DNA of 64,000 nt from assembly GCF_002251295.1 (NCBI RefSeq), contig NZ_NPJA01000035.1, forward strand, positions 30,319 to 94,318, in the 5' to 3' direction. The notes below the pieces were generated by a model. That model did no database searches and was not told where the DNA came from. It was given only the letters and a program-made list of their open reading frames with translations. Every line of letters starts with the position of its first letter. Position 1 is the first letter of the stretch. This stretch comes from Prevotella sp. P5-50 (GTDB taxonomy: Bacteria > Bacteroidota > Bacteroidia > Bacteroidales > Bacteroidaceae). The translations under genes were made by a program, and so were the position numbers. Of the stretch, positions 45,556-53,497 are shown in pieces.

Positions 45556-46887
45556 ATGAAAAAGAACATTCAATTGGTCGTGAGTATTGTCATGACTGTG
45601 GTGTCAATGACCCTCTTGACATCCTGTGAAAAAGAATTCTCTGAGGTAACCCCAGTTAACCCAGAAAGTAGTTTGACTGTTACCACTCGCTCGGAGAGTG
45701 GGGCTGAAGAAGTGGCGTATCCTGTGGCTGTTTATCTGTTTGATGCCAACAAGGCGTGTATTGACTTTCGGCGTATCGAATCTGCTGACGCGAGTGTTGT
45801 CTATGACTTGGTAGAAGGTGTGTATGATGTGTATGCCTTCGGAGGTGTGGCAGAGGGAAAATATACGTTGCCCAGTGTGAAAGAGGCTACACTTGCTTCT
45901 GTGATTACCTTGCAAGACGGACAAGAGCATGGGGACTTGATGAGGGCAAACAGTTCGGTGACTACGACGAAAGGAGAAGCTAACACTATCAACCTGTTGA
46001 TGAATCGCTGTGTGTCGAAGATTGAATCTATCGTCATCAAACAGGTTCCTGACGATGTCACTGCTGTGAGTGTGACGCTGTCGAAGACGTATAAGAGTAT
46101 GGCTTTTGACGGTACAATGAAAGATGTGAATATTGAAGTGATCACACTGGAAAAATCTGGTACGGAATCGGGTACATGGGAGTTGAAAACACCAAGACAC
46201 GTGTTGTTTGATGTTGATGCATCTGCCTCTGTGAAGATTAGTATGACAACGAATGGAAATGCTAAAGGTTATACCTATCAGTTGACCGATAAATGGAAAA
46301 GCAACTATCTATATCATATTGATGCTACCTATACTGAGAAACAAAATTTTCATGTGACGGGTACTATCACGGGGGCTACATGGCAGGGTACTGAGGATAT
46401 CGTCTTTAACTTCGATGAGACCAATACTCAGGATGGAGGTTCTGGTCCTACTATCAATGAAACAGCTCCTGAGGTTGGTACCCTTTATAAAAGGTGTTAT
46501 GTATTGAGTCGCACCGAAGAAAGTAATGCTATCAAGGTGGTGCTGTTGCATCCGAATCAGTATTCAGATGTATGTAATGGTACGATGAGTCAAGAAGAAG
46601 CTCGTAATTCCATCAATTCTAAATTGTCGGAAATCGCATCAGAAAATGAAATAACTGGTTGGCACTTGCCTAATGAAGCAGAAATGGATGTTATTTATTC
46701 GACAGGAACAGGTATAATAAATCAAAAAATACCAGCTCCTAAGTTAGAGAATAATGAGGATTATTTTTATGATGACAACGGAACGATTAGAGGGTATCTA
46801 CTCAGCTCTAAAGTTAAGAGAGATTTAAGACTAACTACTAATAAAGCAATTCTCCGTCCTGTTGCTGTTGCACGGTTTACAAAATAA
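45556..46887 (+). CDS. FimB/Mfa2-like fimbrial lipoprotein
   Basis: 443 residues. Lipoprotein signal with lipobox LLTSC (Cys near 24), then a Thr/Ser-rich linker and two beta-rich domains: VAVYLFDANKACIDF, YDLVEGVYDVYAFGG, CVSKIESI, WKSNYLYHIDATY, as in Mfa2/FimB fimbrial anchor and tip proteins. The C-terminal part (about 310-443) has a GWHLPNEAEMDVIY segment typical of a DUF1566-like add-on. Exported and surface exposed, by analogy. Alone between blocks 9 and 10, with no fimbrillin gene alongside. Confidence 0.75.
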   Translation: MKKNIQLVVSIVMTVVSMTLLTSCEKEFSEVTPVNPESSLTVTTRSESGAEEVAYPVAVYLFDANKACIDFRRIESADASVVYDLVEGVYDVYAFGGVAEGKYTLPSVKEATLASVITLQDGQEHGDLMRANSSVTTTKGEANTINLLMNRCVSKIESIVIKQVPDDVTAVSVTLSKTYKSMAFDGTMKDVNIEVITLEKSGTESGTWELKTPRHVLFDVDASASVKISMTTNGNAKGYTYQLTDKWKSNYLYHIDATYTEKQNFHVTGTITGATWQGTEDIVFNFDETNTQDGGSGPTINETAPEVGTLYKRCYVLSRTEESNAIKVVLLHPNQYSDVCNGTMSQEEARNSINSKLSEIASENEITGWHLPNEAEMDVIYSTGTGIINQKIPAPKLENNEDYFYDDNGTIRGYLLSSKVKRDLRLTTNKAILRPVAVARFTK

Positions 46888-46903
46888 TAATTTGAGAATA
46901 ATG

Positions 46904-46941
46904 ATGATGCGTCCGGGTGATATACTTGGGCGCATCTTTTA
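46904..46941 (+). terminator. Terminator after the Mfa2-like gene
   Basis: Stem GATGCGTCC / GGGCGCATC with one G-T pair and a 13-base loop, followed by TTTT. Confidence 0.8.
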
Positions 46942-46967
46942 TGTTGTCACAGAAATCAATCATCGGA

Positions 46968-47360
46968 ATTTATCCACGGAATTATTTTGGAAGTTGCTTC
47001 GCAAGAAATCTTTGGGGGAAATCTTCTTTAAGATGTTGCTTCGCAAGAAATATTGTGGATTCGCAGTTTATCTCCAAACGAAATCTTTAACAAAAATCTT
47101 TGACCAAAATACGCAACAGTACGTTGCTTTGCAGGAGGGGTTTCTTGGGGATCGCATCGGAGATGCTCGAAATCTTAATGAAAATCTCAAAGAGAATCTT
47201 TAACTAGAATCTATAACCTTTAAACTATAAACTTTAAACTATAAACTATAAACTATAACCTTAACGTTTACCTTAACGCTAACCACTAAACACTAACCTA
47301 TAACCCATAACCTATAAACTAAACACTCCGTGTCCTCCGTGTGATCCGTGGATTATTTTC
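46968..47360. repeat. Mosaic repeat block 10
   Basis: No gene. Short left edge (ATCATCGGAATTTATCCACGG, 46959-46979 in part); hairpins TTGC/GCAA (46994-47004 and about 47038); CAACAGTACGTTG and GCATCGGAGATGC (47113-47170); heptamers of ACTATAA/ACCTATA type (47210-47322); inverted 9-base edge (47326-47356); then the GGAGCACCAACGTTTCTG edge and a CGACTCGGCAAAG module (47362-47455), mirror images of sequence in block 2. Confidence 0.85.
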
Positions 47361-47519
47361 CGGAGCACCAACGTTTCTGTGATTTGCCTTTGGCTTATTC
47401 TGTCACGACTCGGCAAAGTGAAACCGAGTTTTCCCTCTGCTCTCACTGTTCCAGAATATCTGTGTGACGTTAAAAGGAAGCGCACATGGTGGGGAAAAAA
47501 TCCGTGTGACGGTGAAGCG

Positions 47520-47972
47520 TTATTTCTTGGGTGGACGATTTTTCCATTGTTTCATGGCATGACGGAAGAAGCGGTCTTCAGCCTCAACGGCAGCAAGGAC
47601 TTTGCTGGCAGGAACCACCCGCATCATCTTGTTATGGAATTTCTGTTCGATGGTTTTGAGTTCAATATTCAGTTTGTCGCGCTCTATCAAAGCCTTACGG
47701 CAAGCCTCGTTGTCGTTAGGGTGTTCGCGTAGCGTCTTGTGCGTATTTCTAATTCTTACAAACACCGTTCGTTGGCGGCTGTGCATCTGTTTCATCAAAG
47801 GGATGAGTCTATCAGCCTCTTGCGGTGTGAGGTGCGCTTTCTTTATCACGTATGCCGTGAGTTCTGCATCGAATTGTTTTGGAGAGAACTTTTGGTTGTT
47901 TTGAGCCCAGGCTACTGACGTCATCATAGCCATGACGATCATTAACAGTATGGTGTGAAACTTAGTCTTCAT
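47520..47972 (-). CDS. Small periplasmic CpxP/Spy-like helical protein
   Basis: 150 residues from the ATG at 47972, which gives a clean signal peptide (MKTKFHTILLMIVMAMMTSVAWAQ); the upstream ATG at 48035 would overlap the previous gene. The mature part is helical and charged, with repeated Leu/Arg patterns (HLTPQEADRLIPLMKQM) as in Spy/CpxP-type periplasmic sensors. Last gene after an ECF sigma factor and a membrane anti-sigma-like protein, suggesting envelope-stress control; that role is inferred. Confidence 0.75.
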   Translation of the reverse strand: MKTKFHTILLMIVMAMMTSVAWAQNNQKFSPKQFDAELTAYVIKKAHLTPQEADRLIPLMKQMHSRQRTVFVRIRNTHKTLREHPNDNEACRKALIERDKLNIELKTIEQKFHNKMMRVVPASKVLAAVEAEDRFFRHAMKQWKNRPPKK

Positions 47973-47994
47973 TGTTGCAGGATTTTGTGGGTCA

Positions 47995-48357
47995 TCAATT
48001 ATCTTCGAGATAGGCATAGATGTCAGTATTATCAATCATGGCATAGTCAGCAGCCTCATCAACAAATTTATCGCCAGACATTTCTGTTGCTTGCACCTTA
48101 TAGACATGTTGTGGAGAATCCTGTTGGAAAAGGAGAGCGGTAGCTACTACCATGACAGCGAGACAAGCCGCAGCAGCCGATAGCCATAATCTTACCGTCC
48201 GATGTTTATGAACAGCAACAGTAGGTGTAGCACCATGCTGTTCAGCATCGGGTAGATTTGTCATGATTCTCATTGCCAAATCGTCGAAATATCCTTCTGG
48301 CACTTTGAAAGGTTGTTTTCCTTTCATTTGCTGGTGTATATATTTCTCTTCGTTCAT
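47995..48357 (-). CDS. Membrane anti-sigma-like protein
   Basis: 120 residues: a cytoplasmic N-terminal part (about 1-55, with FKVPEGYFDDLAMRIM), one transmembrane helix (about 57-77, LWLSAAAACLAVMVVATALLF), and a short periplasmic tail. The arrangement and its position 40 bases after an ECF sigma gene fit a Bacteroidetes-type anti-sigma partner, though no ZAS or FecR motif is visible. Confidence 0.7.
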   Translation of the reverse strand: MNEEKYIHQQMKGKQPFKVPEGYFDDLAMRIMTNLPDAEQHGATPTVAVHKHRTVRLWLSAAAACLAVMVVATALLFQQDSPQHVYKVQATEMSGDKFVDEAADYAMIDNTDIYAYLEDN

Positions 48358-48397
48358 TGTTTCTTTTTTTTGTTTGACGTATAATGGCGCAAAAGGT

Positions 48398-48955
48398 TTA
48401 ATCCTTCTGATTGAAAAACTCGGTGATCTTCTTCACTGCAATATGATAAGACGCTTTCAGCGCCCCTTCAGTTGTATCGAGGAGTTGGCTCATCTCACTA
48501 TATTTCATATTGTCATAATAGCGCAGGTTGAAAACGGTGCGTTGCACATCAGGGAGCGAGGCTATGGCCTGTTGGAGTTGCGCAGCTGTTTCGTCCCCAT
48601 CAAAATAAGGGTCAGCCATGAGTCTATCAGCCAGTTCTGCTTGTTTGTCAGCATCGATATTCACCGCTTTATTGCGTTGGCTTCGGATGAAGTTAAGACT
48701 CTCGTTGATGGCAATACGGTAAAGCCATGTAGAAAGGAGTGACTGTTGTTGGAAAGAGTCGATATTAGTCCATGCTTTCAGCATCACATTCTGCATCACA
48801 TCGTCAGCATCATCATGTGTGAGGACCATACGTCTCACCTTCCAATAGAGCGTTTCGCTATATTGGCGTACCACAATCTCAAAAGCCTTACGTCTTGTTT
48901 CAGGTCGTTTGAGAAGTTCTACGAGTTGTTTTTCGTTGAATTTCTCCTGACTCAT
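48398..48955 (-). CDS. ECF RNA polymerase sigma factor
   Basis: 185 residues. Region 2 is seen in the VLTHDDADDVMQNVMLKAW segment and region 4 in YSEMSQLLDTTEGALKASYH; no extra domains. Directs RNA polymerase to stress or envelope promoters. Start overlaps the L,D-transpeptidase stop by 4 bases (48952-48955), so its synthesis is tied to that of a cell-wall enzyme, an uncommon link. Confidence 0.93.
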   Translation of the reverse strand: MSQEKFNEKQLVELLKRPETRRKAFEIVVRQYSETLYWKVRRMVLTHDDADDVMQNVMLKAWTNIDSFQQQSLLSTWLYRIAINESLNFIRSQRNKAVNIDADKQAELADRLMADPYFDGDETAAQLQQAIASLPDVQRTVFNLRYYDNMKYSEMSQLLDTTEGALKASYHIAVKKITEFFNQKD

Positions 48956-50532
48956 GATATCGTTTTTATTTCATTCCAGATCGCATCATCATAAGCATAG
49001 ACGTCAGGATAGTATTGAAGCTGTCCCTCTGCATCGGGGTAGATTGTATAATACACAATGTATATGGGTACGGGGTGTGGCAGTCGCATGACAGACACCA
49101 GGCGATAGGTTTTCTCCTCCAGCAACGGGTGTTTCCGGATGTAGTCACGTCCACGTTGTGTCTCGGGTCGGATTCCCATAGAGATACGTATGCGTTCCAG
49201 CGTCCATTCATCAGCATCTTCGAGCAGGTATTGTGCGAACTCAAATGGTTTCTGTATCCTCACACATCCGTGTGACACCATTCTGACGGCATTGGCAAAG
49301 AAGCCCGGTGATGACGTGTCGTGCAGATAGACCGAATAGTTATTTTTAAATCGGAATACGATACGTCCCATGGCATTGCCAGGTCCACCCTCCTGTGCAA
49401 CGCGACATATACCATTGGTCAGCATCTGTCGGGTCACGAATCGGGCATCTATATGTTTTCCTGTAGCCCGTTCGATGATATGGTATCTATGTTTTGCAAA
49501 ATAGCTACTATCTCCTGCGTGTCGTGCCACATCCTTATTGATGATGCTTTGCGGGATGCCCCATTCGGGGTTGACTTGGAAATAGGTGATTTCGCTAGAA
49601 AGCAGAGGTGTACGTGTTTCGCTTGTTCCACAGCCTATGCGCATGGAGTGGCATTGGTCCTCCTGGTAAGCATAAAGTTCGAATGCCGGTATGTTTACCA
49701 CCACACGACGTCCGCTCAGAGAAACTTCGTGTGCTTTGCGCCATCTGCAACGCTCCATATTGACCAAGATACGGCGTCGGTCAGGTCCTTTCGCATCGTG
49801 GAGTTTCTTTTTGAGTTCTTTATAGAGTGGATCAGTCGGTTCGTTTCTATCCATCTCCTCACCCACCCTATTGGCAAGGACCTCATTGAATGCCTGTTGA
49901 TAGAACTCAGCGGAAGGGTGTTCAACAGGTAAGTCGTAGAGCAACGTCATCTTCCCTCTCATTGTCCCTGTGGTATCCGCCTTAGCCGTTTGAAAGACAT
50001 AAGCCTTGTGTGGGTTGACGAAACCATACCGCTGTCCTGTGACAAGTCGGAGATAAGCCTTAGAAAGTCTATATTCCAGACTCGCACATATTTTTCCAGC
50101 AGGATGTGATTGATCGAAATCCAAGTTACGTACACGTTGTGCATCCGCTTCTATTTCATCGATTTGAAAAGCCTGTGGAGAAAAGCCATATTCATCTATT
50201 TGGTGCAATCGGGCAATGAGAGAATCCGCTTGCGGTCGCAGTCCATAGCGGTCAGTCCATAGTAACGCCCCATTGTTTTCATAGTATTGTGCCATGAATT
50301 TATATCGGCTTGACGCATATTGCCGGCATGATTCCACAATATATTTCCTGATGCTTTGCGCATCCATGACATATTGTTCGGACTTCATTTCTCCGATGAC
50401 ATTCTTTATTGTCTCAACATCTTGTTTCTCATGGTGACCGTTACATGCTGTAAACAGGATGACAAGAGAAAGAATTGCGAAAATCAGAGAATGACTTTTC
50501 TTGTCACTTTGCCAACCTTGATAATGTAACAC
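48952..50532 (-). CDS. L,D-transpeptidase lipoprotein (YcbB/LdtD-like)
   Basis: 526 residues. Lipobox LFTACN near residue 30. Large N-terminal domain, then a YkuD catalytic domain with the active-site motif SHGCVRIQ around residue 420, preceded by WGIPQSI and the YSVYLHDT strand. It forms 3-3 cross-links in peptidoglycan or attaches proteins, from the periplasm. Starts within the end of the preceding small gene and overlaps the sigma factor gene downstream. Confidence 0.92.
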   Translation of the reverse strand: MLHYQGWQSDKKSHSLIFAILSLVILFTACNGHHEKQDVETIKNVIGEMKSEQYVMDAQSIRKYIVESCRQYASSRYKFMAQYYENNGALLWTDRYGLRPQADSLIARLHQIDEYGFSPQAFQIDEIEADAQRVRNLDFDQSHPAGKICASLEYRLSKAYLRLVTGQRYGFVNPHKAYVFQTAKADTTGTMRGKMTLLYDLPVEHPSAEFYQQAFNEVLANRVGEEMDRNEPTDPLYKELKKKLHDAKGPDRRRILVNMERCRWRKAHEVSLSGRRVVVNIPAFELYAYQEDQCHSMRIGCGTSETRTPLLSSEITYFQVNPEWGIPQSIINKDVARHAGDSSYFAKHRYHIIERATGKHIDARFVTRQMLTNGICRVAQEGGPGNAMGRIVFRFKNNYSVYLHDTSSPGFFANAVRMVSHGCVRIQKPFEFAQYLLEDADEWTLERIRISMGIRPETQRGRDYIRKHPLLEEKTYRLVSVMRLPHPVPIYIVYYTIYPDAEGQLQYYPDVYAYDDAIWNEIKTIS

Positions 50533-50792
50533 CCTTTTGGAAGATTAAGTTCGATTTTCTGCGCAGGACTATCTATTCTAACAGTCATCACATGGCGTCC
50601 GATCAATGAAATGACCTCCAATATCTTGCCTTGTGCGCCCATCACATGAACAGCATTTTTCGCTACAGAAATATGGATTTCTTCGTTGCCAGCCTCGCGC
50701 GCAACAGACACCATGTTGCTATTCGCAGCCTGAACAGGCAGCGTCAACATTGCAGTTGCAAAAAGTGCTATCAACAATAGCAATCTCCTCAT
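50484..50792 (-). CDS. Small secreted protein resembling a T9SS sorting domain
   Basis: 102 residues with a Sec signal (MRRLLLLIALFATAMLTLPVQA) and a beta-rich remainder. The second half (VISLIGRHVMTVRIDSPAQ, then LPKGCYIIKVGKVTRKVIL) looks like a type IX secretion C-terminal domain with almost no cargo. Possible remnant of a larger secreted protein or a stand-alone small protein. Overlaps the L,D-transpeptidase gene by 49 bases. Confidence 0.65.
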   Translation of the reverse strand: MRRLLLLIALFATAMLTLPVQAANSNMVSVAREAGNEEIHISVAKNAVHVMGAQGKILEVISLIGRHVMTVRIDSPAQKIELNLPKGCYIIKVGKVTRKVIL

Positions 50793-50822
50793 GTGATACG
50801 GTTATTTATTTATAATTTGTTG

Positions 50823-50830
50823 CAAAAATA
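50823..50830 (-). promoter_or_regulatory. -7 box of the envelope group
   Basis: Minus strand TATTTTTG, 31 bases upstream of the small secreted protein gene. The only promoter-like box seen ahead of the L,D-transpeptidase/sigma unit. Confidence 0.55.
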
Positions 50831-50877
50831 AGAATATTCTTTGAAATATCAAAATTTTCACTCTTGTTTTCACCGAT

Positions 50878-51795
50878 TTATTCCACATCAATGGTCAATC
50901 CCTCGTTGGCAAGCATGGAATCAGGGAAAATCTGTTTGGCCTCGTCAAGCAGTATTTTTTCGTCTTCACACCTTGAAGAATAATGTCCCAACACCAATTT
51001 TCCAGCCTCAGCATCACGTGCCACCATGGCAGCCTGTTGAGCTGTGGAGTGCATGTATTTCTCTGCCAGAGCCACATATTCCTCTGTGTAGGTGCTCTCA
51101 TGGTAGAGCACACTCACCCCTTTGATTCTCGATGCAAGGTTCGGAATATAGCGTGTGTCGCTGCAATACGCATAGCTACGAGGAGGATCGGCAGGTTCAA
51201 CGAGCAGGCTATTGCTCACCCGTTCACCATCTTCACTCACCCAGTCAGCTCCCGCCTTGATATTATTGATTTGAGACACGGGAATATGGTAGGCATCCAG
51301 CACGTCGCGTCGGATATGCGGCAAGGTCGGTTTTTCGCGGAAGAGGTATCCGCAACATGGCATTCTATGTTCGAGGGGAACAGTCTCCACGGTCAGTGAA
51401 CGATCTTCATAGACCACTTGTTGCTGTCGGGTATCAACATCATGAAACACAACCTCATAGTCGAAATCATGGCAGAAGATCTTCATCTGTTGCCGCATCA
51501 CATCTCCCAGTGGTGCAGGTCCATAGACATCGAGTTTTGCCGTACGTCCCAGGAGTCCGAATGTGCTCAGCATGCCAATAAGTCCGAAGCAATGGTCACC
51601 ATGGAGATGGCTGATAAACACAGCAGAAATTTTGGTAAACCGGATACGTGAGCGTCTCAGTTGCATCTGAGTACCCTCTCCACAATCTACCATAAACAGT
51701 TTTCCCCTCATCTCCACCACTTGCGATGAGGCAAAGTGGCGGAGTGTAGGCAGTGCGCTTCCGCACCCAAGTATATGCACACGAAATGGTTCCAT
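50878..51795 (-). CDS. rnz: Ribonuclease Z
   Basis: 305 residues from the ATG at 51795, chosen because it gives the family N-terminus MEPFRVHILGCGSALP; the ATG at 51828 lies against the upstream stop. MBL-fold motif HLHGDH, tRNase Z traits LGCGSALPT, and the final GHYSSR with C-terminal ligand His. Removes 3' trailers from tRNA precursors lacking CCA, which fits the tRNA-Ser gene here. Downstream of the lipocalin-like gene. Confidence 0.93.
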   Translation of the reverse strand: MEPFRVHILGCGSALPTLRHFASSQVVEMRGKLFMVDCGEGTQMQLRRSRIRFTKISAVFISHLHGDHCFGLIGMLSTFGLLGRTAKLDVYGPAPLGDVMRQQMKIFCHDFDYEVVFHDVDTRQQQVVYEDRSLTVETVPLEHRMPCCGYLFREKPTLPHIRRDVLDAYHIPVSQINNIKAGADWVSEDGERVSNSLLVEPADPPRSYAYCSDTRYIPNLASRIKGVSVLYHESTYTEEYVALAEKYMHSTAQQAAMVARDAEAGKLVLGHYSSRCEDEKILLDEAKQIFPDSMLANEGLTIDVE

Positions 51796-51828
51796 GTGAG
51801 AACAGTCGGTTAGTATTTCGAACAGCAA

Positions 51829-52503
51829 TTATATTTTAAAGTCTTCACTCGAAGCCTCTTCAAGTTTGATGTCCGAGTGTTCTTTCTTAGTTTGTTGACG
51901 ACCATATTCAAAGGTATCCTCAGCATCCTTGATGATGAGAGAGTCGGCAGTCAGTTTGATGATATTATACAAGGCAATATCTTCGATACCTCCACCGCTT
52001 TCGCGTTCGCTCACCACTTCAAGTTGTCCGTTCAACAAACGCCAGGTTTTGTAGATGATAGAACTCTGTTCAATACCTTCCACCACACCACCTTCTTTGA
52101 TGCTGAAGCCCACTTCATCACTTCCGTCAAGCGGATTGGGCATCACCCAATTTCCGAGCAATGAGGTCTGGTTGATGACACAGACCGCTGTATTTTTGTC
52201 AGTTCCCGGCACTACGGCAATTCTGTCGCCCGCCTGGAGTCCTCCAAACACTTTATTATTATCCACAGCCGCTGCAATATCAAAGGTCACGGTATCTCCG
52301 AGGTCAGTAATGATTTGCAAGGTATGCATGGCAGTTCCGTCTCCACAGACACCATATACTGTCTTGTCTTGAAGTACGTTGCTTGTTGAGTCACCACTGT
52401 CAAAAGGTACACGTTTTTCTTTTCCTCCGCAACTGCAGATAGTCACAATTGCCATGGCTACCACGGCAAATGGAATCAAATTTCTTTTGGTTAACATCAT
52501 CAT
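51829..52503 (-). CDS. Lipocalin-like lipoprotein of unknown function
   Basis: 224 residues. Lipobox ICSCGG (Cys near residue 25), then a beta-rich body with LLGNWVMPNPLDG, SIKEGGVVEGI and WRLLNGQLEVV, as in small Bacteroidetes lipocalin-type proteins that carry an LxGxW start. Ligand unknown. Probably in the outer or inner membrane facing the periplasm. Between mazG and rnz in the same direction with short gaps. Confidence 0.72.
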   Translation of the reverse strand: MMMLTKRNLIPFAVVAMAIVTICSCGGKEKRVPFDSGDSTSNVLQDKTVYGVCGDGTAMHTLQIITDLGDTVTFDIAAAVDNNKVFGGLQAGDRIAVVPGTDKNTAVCVINQTSLLGNWVMPNPLDGSDEVGFSIKEGGVVEGIEQSSIIYKTWRLLNGQLEVVSERESGGGIEDIALYNIIKLTADSLIIKDAEDTFEYGRQQTKKEHSDIKLEEASSEDFKI

Positions 52504-52524
52504 TTTATTAAATTTTTGGGTTGA

Positions 52525-53379
52525 TTATTCCTGTGCTTTTGCTTCGTTCCAAAGTTGGTCCATTTCCTCCAGCGTCATCTCAGTGAGCGGTTTACCCACT
52601 TTGAGGCTGTGTTGCTCAATATAATTGAAGCGTCGGATGAATTTCTGGTTGGTCAGTTCCAAGGCATTATCCGGATTGAGATGATAAAGTCGGGCAGCAT
52701 TGATGACAGAGAAGATGAAGTCTCCCAATTCCTCTTCCGACCGCTGTTTATCCTCTTTCTTGAGTTCTGTTTCCAGTTCGGTAAGTTCTTCACGCACCTT
52801 TGCCCACACATCCTGCCGGTCTTCCCAGTCGAATCCCACATGGCGTGCTTTGTCCTGGATGCGATAAGCCTTGATGATGGAAGGCAGCGAGGCTGGTACA
52901 CCAGACAGTACGGTTTTGTTGCCGTCCTTTTCTTTCTGTTTGATTTGCTCCCAGTTGTCCAACACCTTTTCTACACTGTCAGCCTTCTGATATTCACTGG
53001 CTTCACCATTCTCGCCATAAGGCAATGGCAGGGGATGAGAGGCTCCCACCTGCGAAGGGTGATAGACATGAGGATGACGGAATATCAGTTTATCAACCAA
53101 ATGGTTACAGACATCGGCTATATCAAATTGTTGCTTTTCTTCTCCCATTCTGGCATAGAAACCCACATGGAGCAACACATCTCCGAGCTCCTTGCAGATC
53201 TCTTTCACATCATCCTTGATGAGTGCATCACACAACTCATAAGTTTCCTCTATCGTATTGGGACGCAGGCTTTCATTGGTCTGTTTTTTGTCCCACGGGC
53301 ATTTTTCCCGAAGTGTGTCGAGAACATCGAGCATACGCCCGAAAGCTTCCATTTTTTCTTCTCTTGTATGCATTGTCAT
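52525..53379 (-). CDS. mazG: Nucleoside triphosphate pyrophosphohydrolase MazG
   Basis: 284 residues with two MazG repeats: the first around CPWDKKQTNESLRPN and EETYELCDAL, the second around WAKVREELTELETEL and EEELGDF-type acidic helices. Hydrolyses NTPs to NMPs plus pyrophosphate and affects stringent-response nucleotides. A linker of roughly 20 residues more than usual lies after RHPHVY (HPLPLPYGENGEAS area, about 52986-53050). ATG at 53373 is an alternative start. Divergent from valS. Confidence 0.93.
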   Translation of the reverse strand: MTMHTREEKMEAFGRMLDVLDTLREKCPWDKKQTNESLRPNTIEETYELCDALIKDDVKEICKELGDVLLHVGFYARMGEEKQQFDIADVCNHLVDKLIFRHPHVYHPSQVGASHPLPLPYGENGEASEYQKADSVEKVLDNWEQIKQKEKDGNKTVLSGVPASLPSIIKAYRIQDKARHVGFDWEDRQDVWAKVREELTELETELKKEDKQRSEEELGDFIFSVINAARLYHLNPDNALELTNQKFIRRFNYIEQHSLKVGKPLTEMTLEEMDQLWNEAKAQE

Positions 53380-53392
53380 TATAATTACAATA

Positions 53393-53468
53393 GTGCAAAG
53401 GTACTAAGAACCAAGCGAAAAACCAAAATTTTATTTGGCATTTTCCTTGCTTATTAGTACCTTTGCAC
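53393..53468. promoter_or_regulatory. Divergent mirror-image promoters of mazG and valS
   Basis: A perfect 15-base inverted repeat (GTGCAAAGGTACTAA at 53393-53407; TTAGTACCTTTGCAC at 53454-53468) places identical -7 boxes TACCTTTG outward on each side. For valS a -33 TTTG lies at 53434-53437 with a 20-base spacer. Confidence 0.75.
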
Positions 53469-53497
53469 ATTATTAAAGAAGATTTATTATATTTAAT

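Noticed and set aside
22862..47360. Repeat blocks as ordinary insertion-sequence remnants
   Set aside because: No transposase fragment was found in any frame of any block, and the hairpin series is unlike IS ends.
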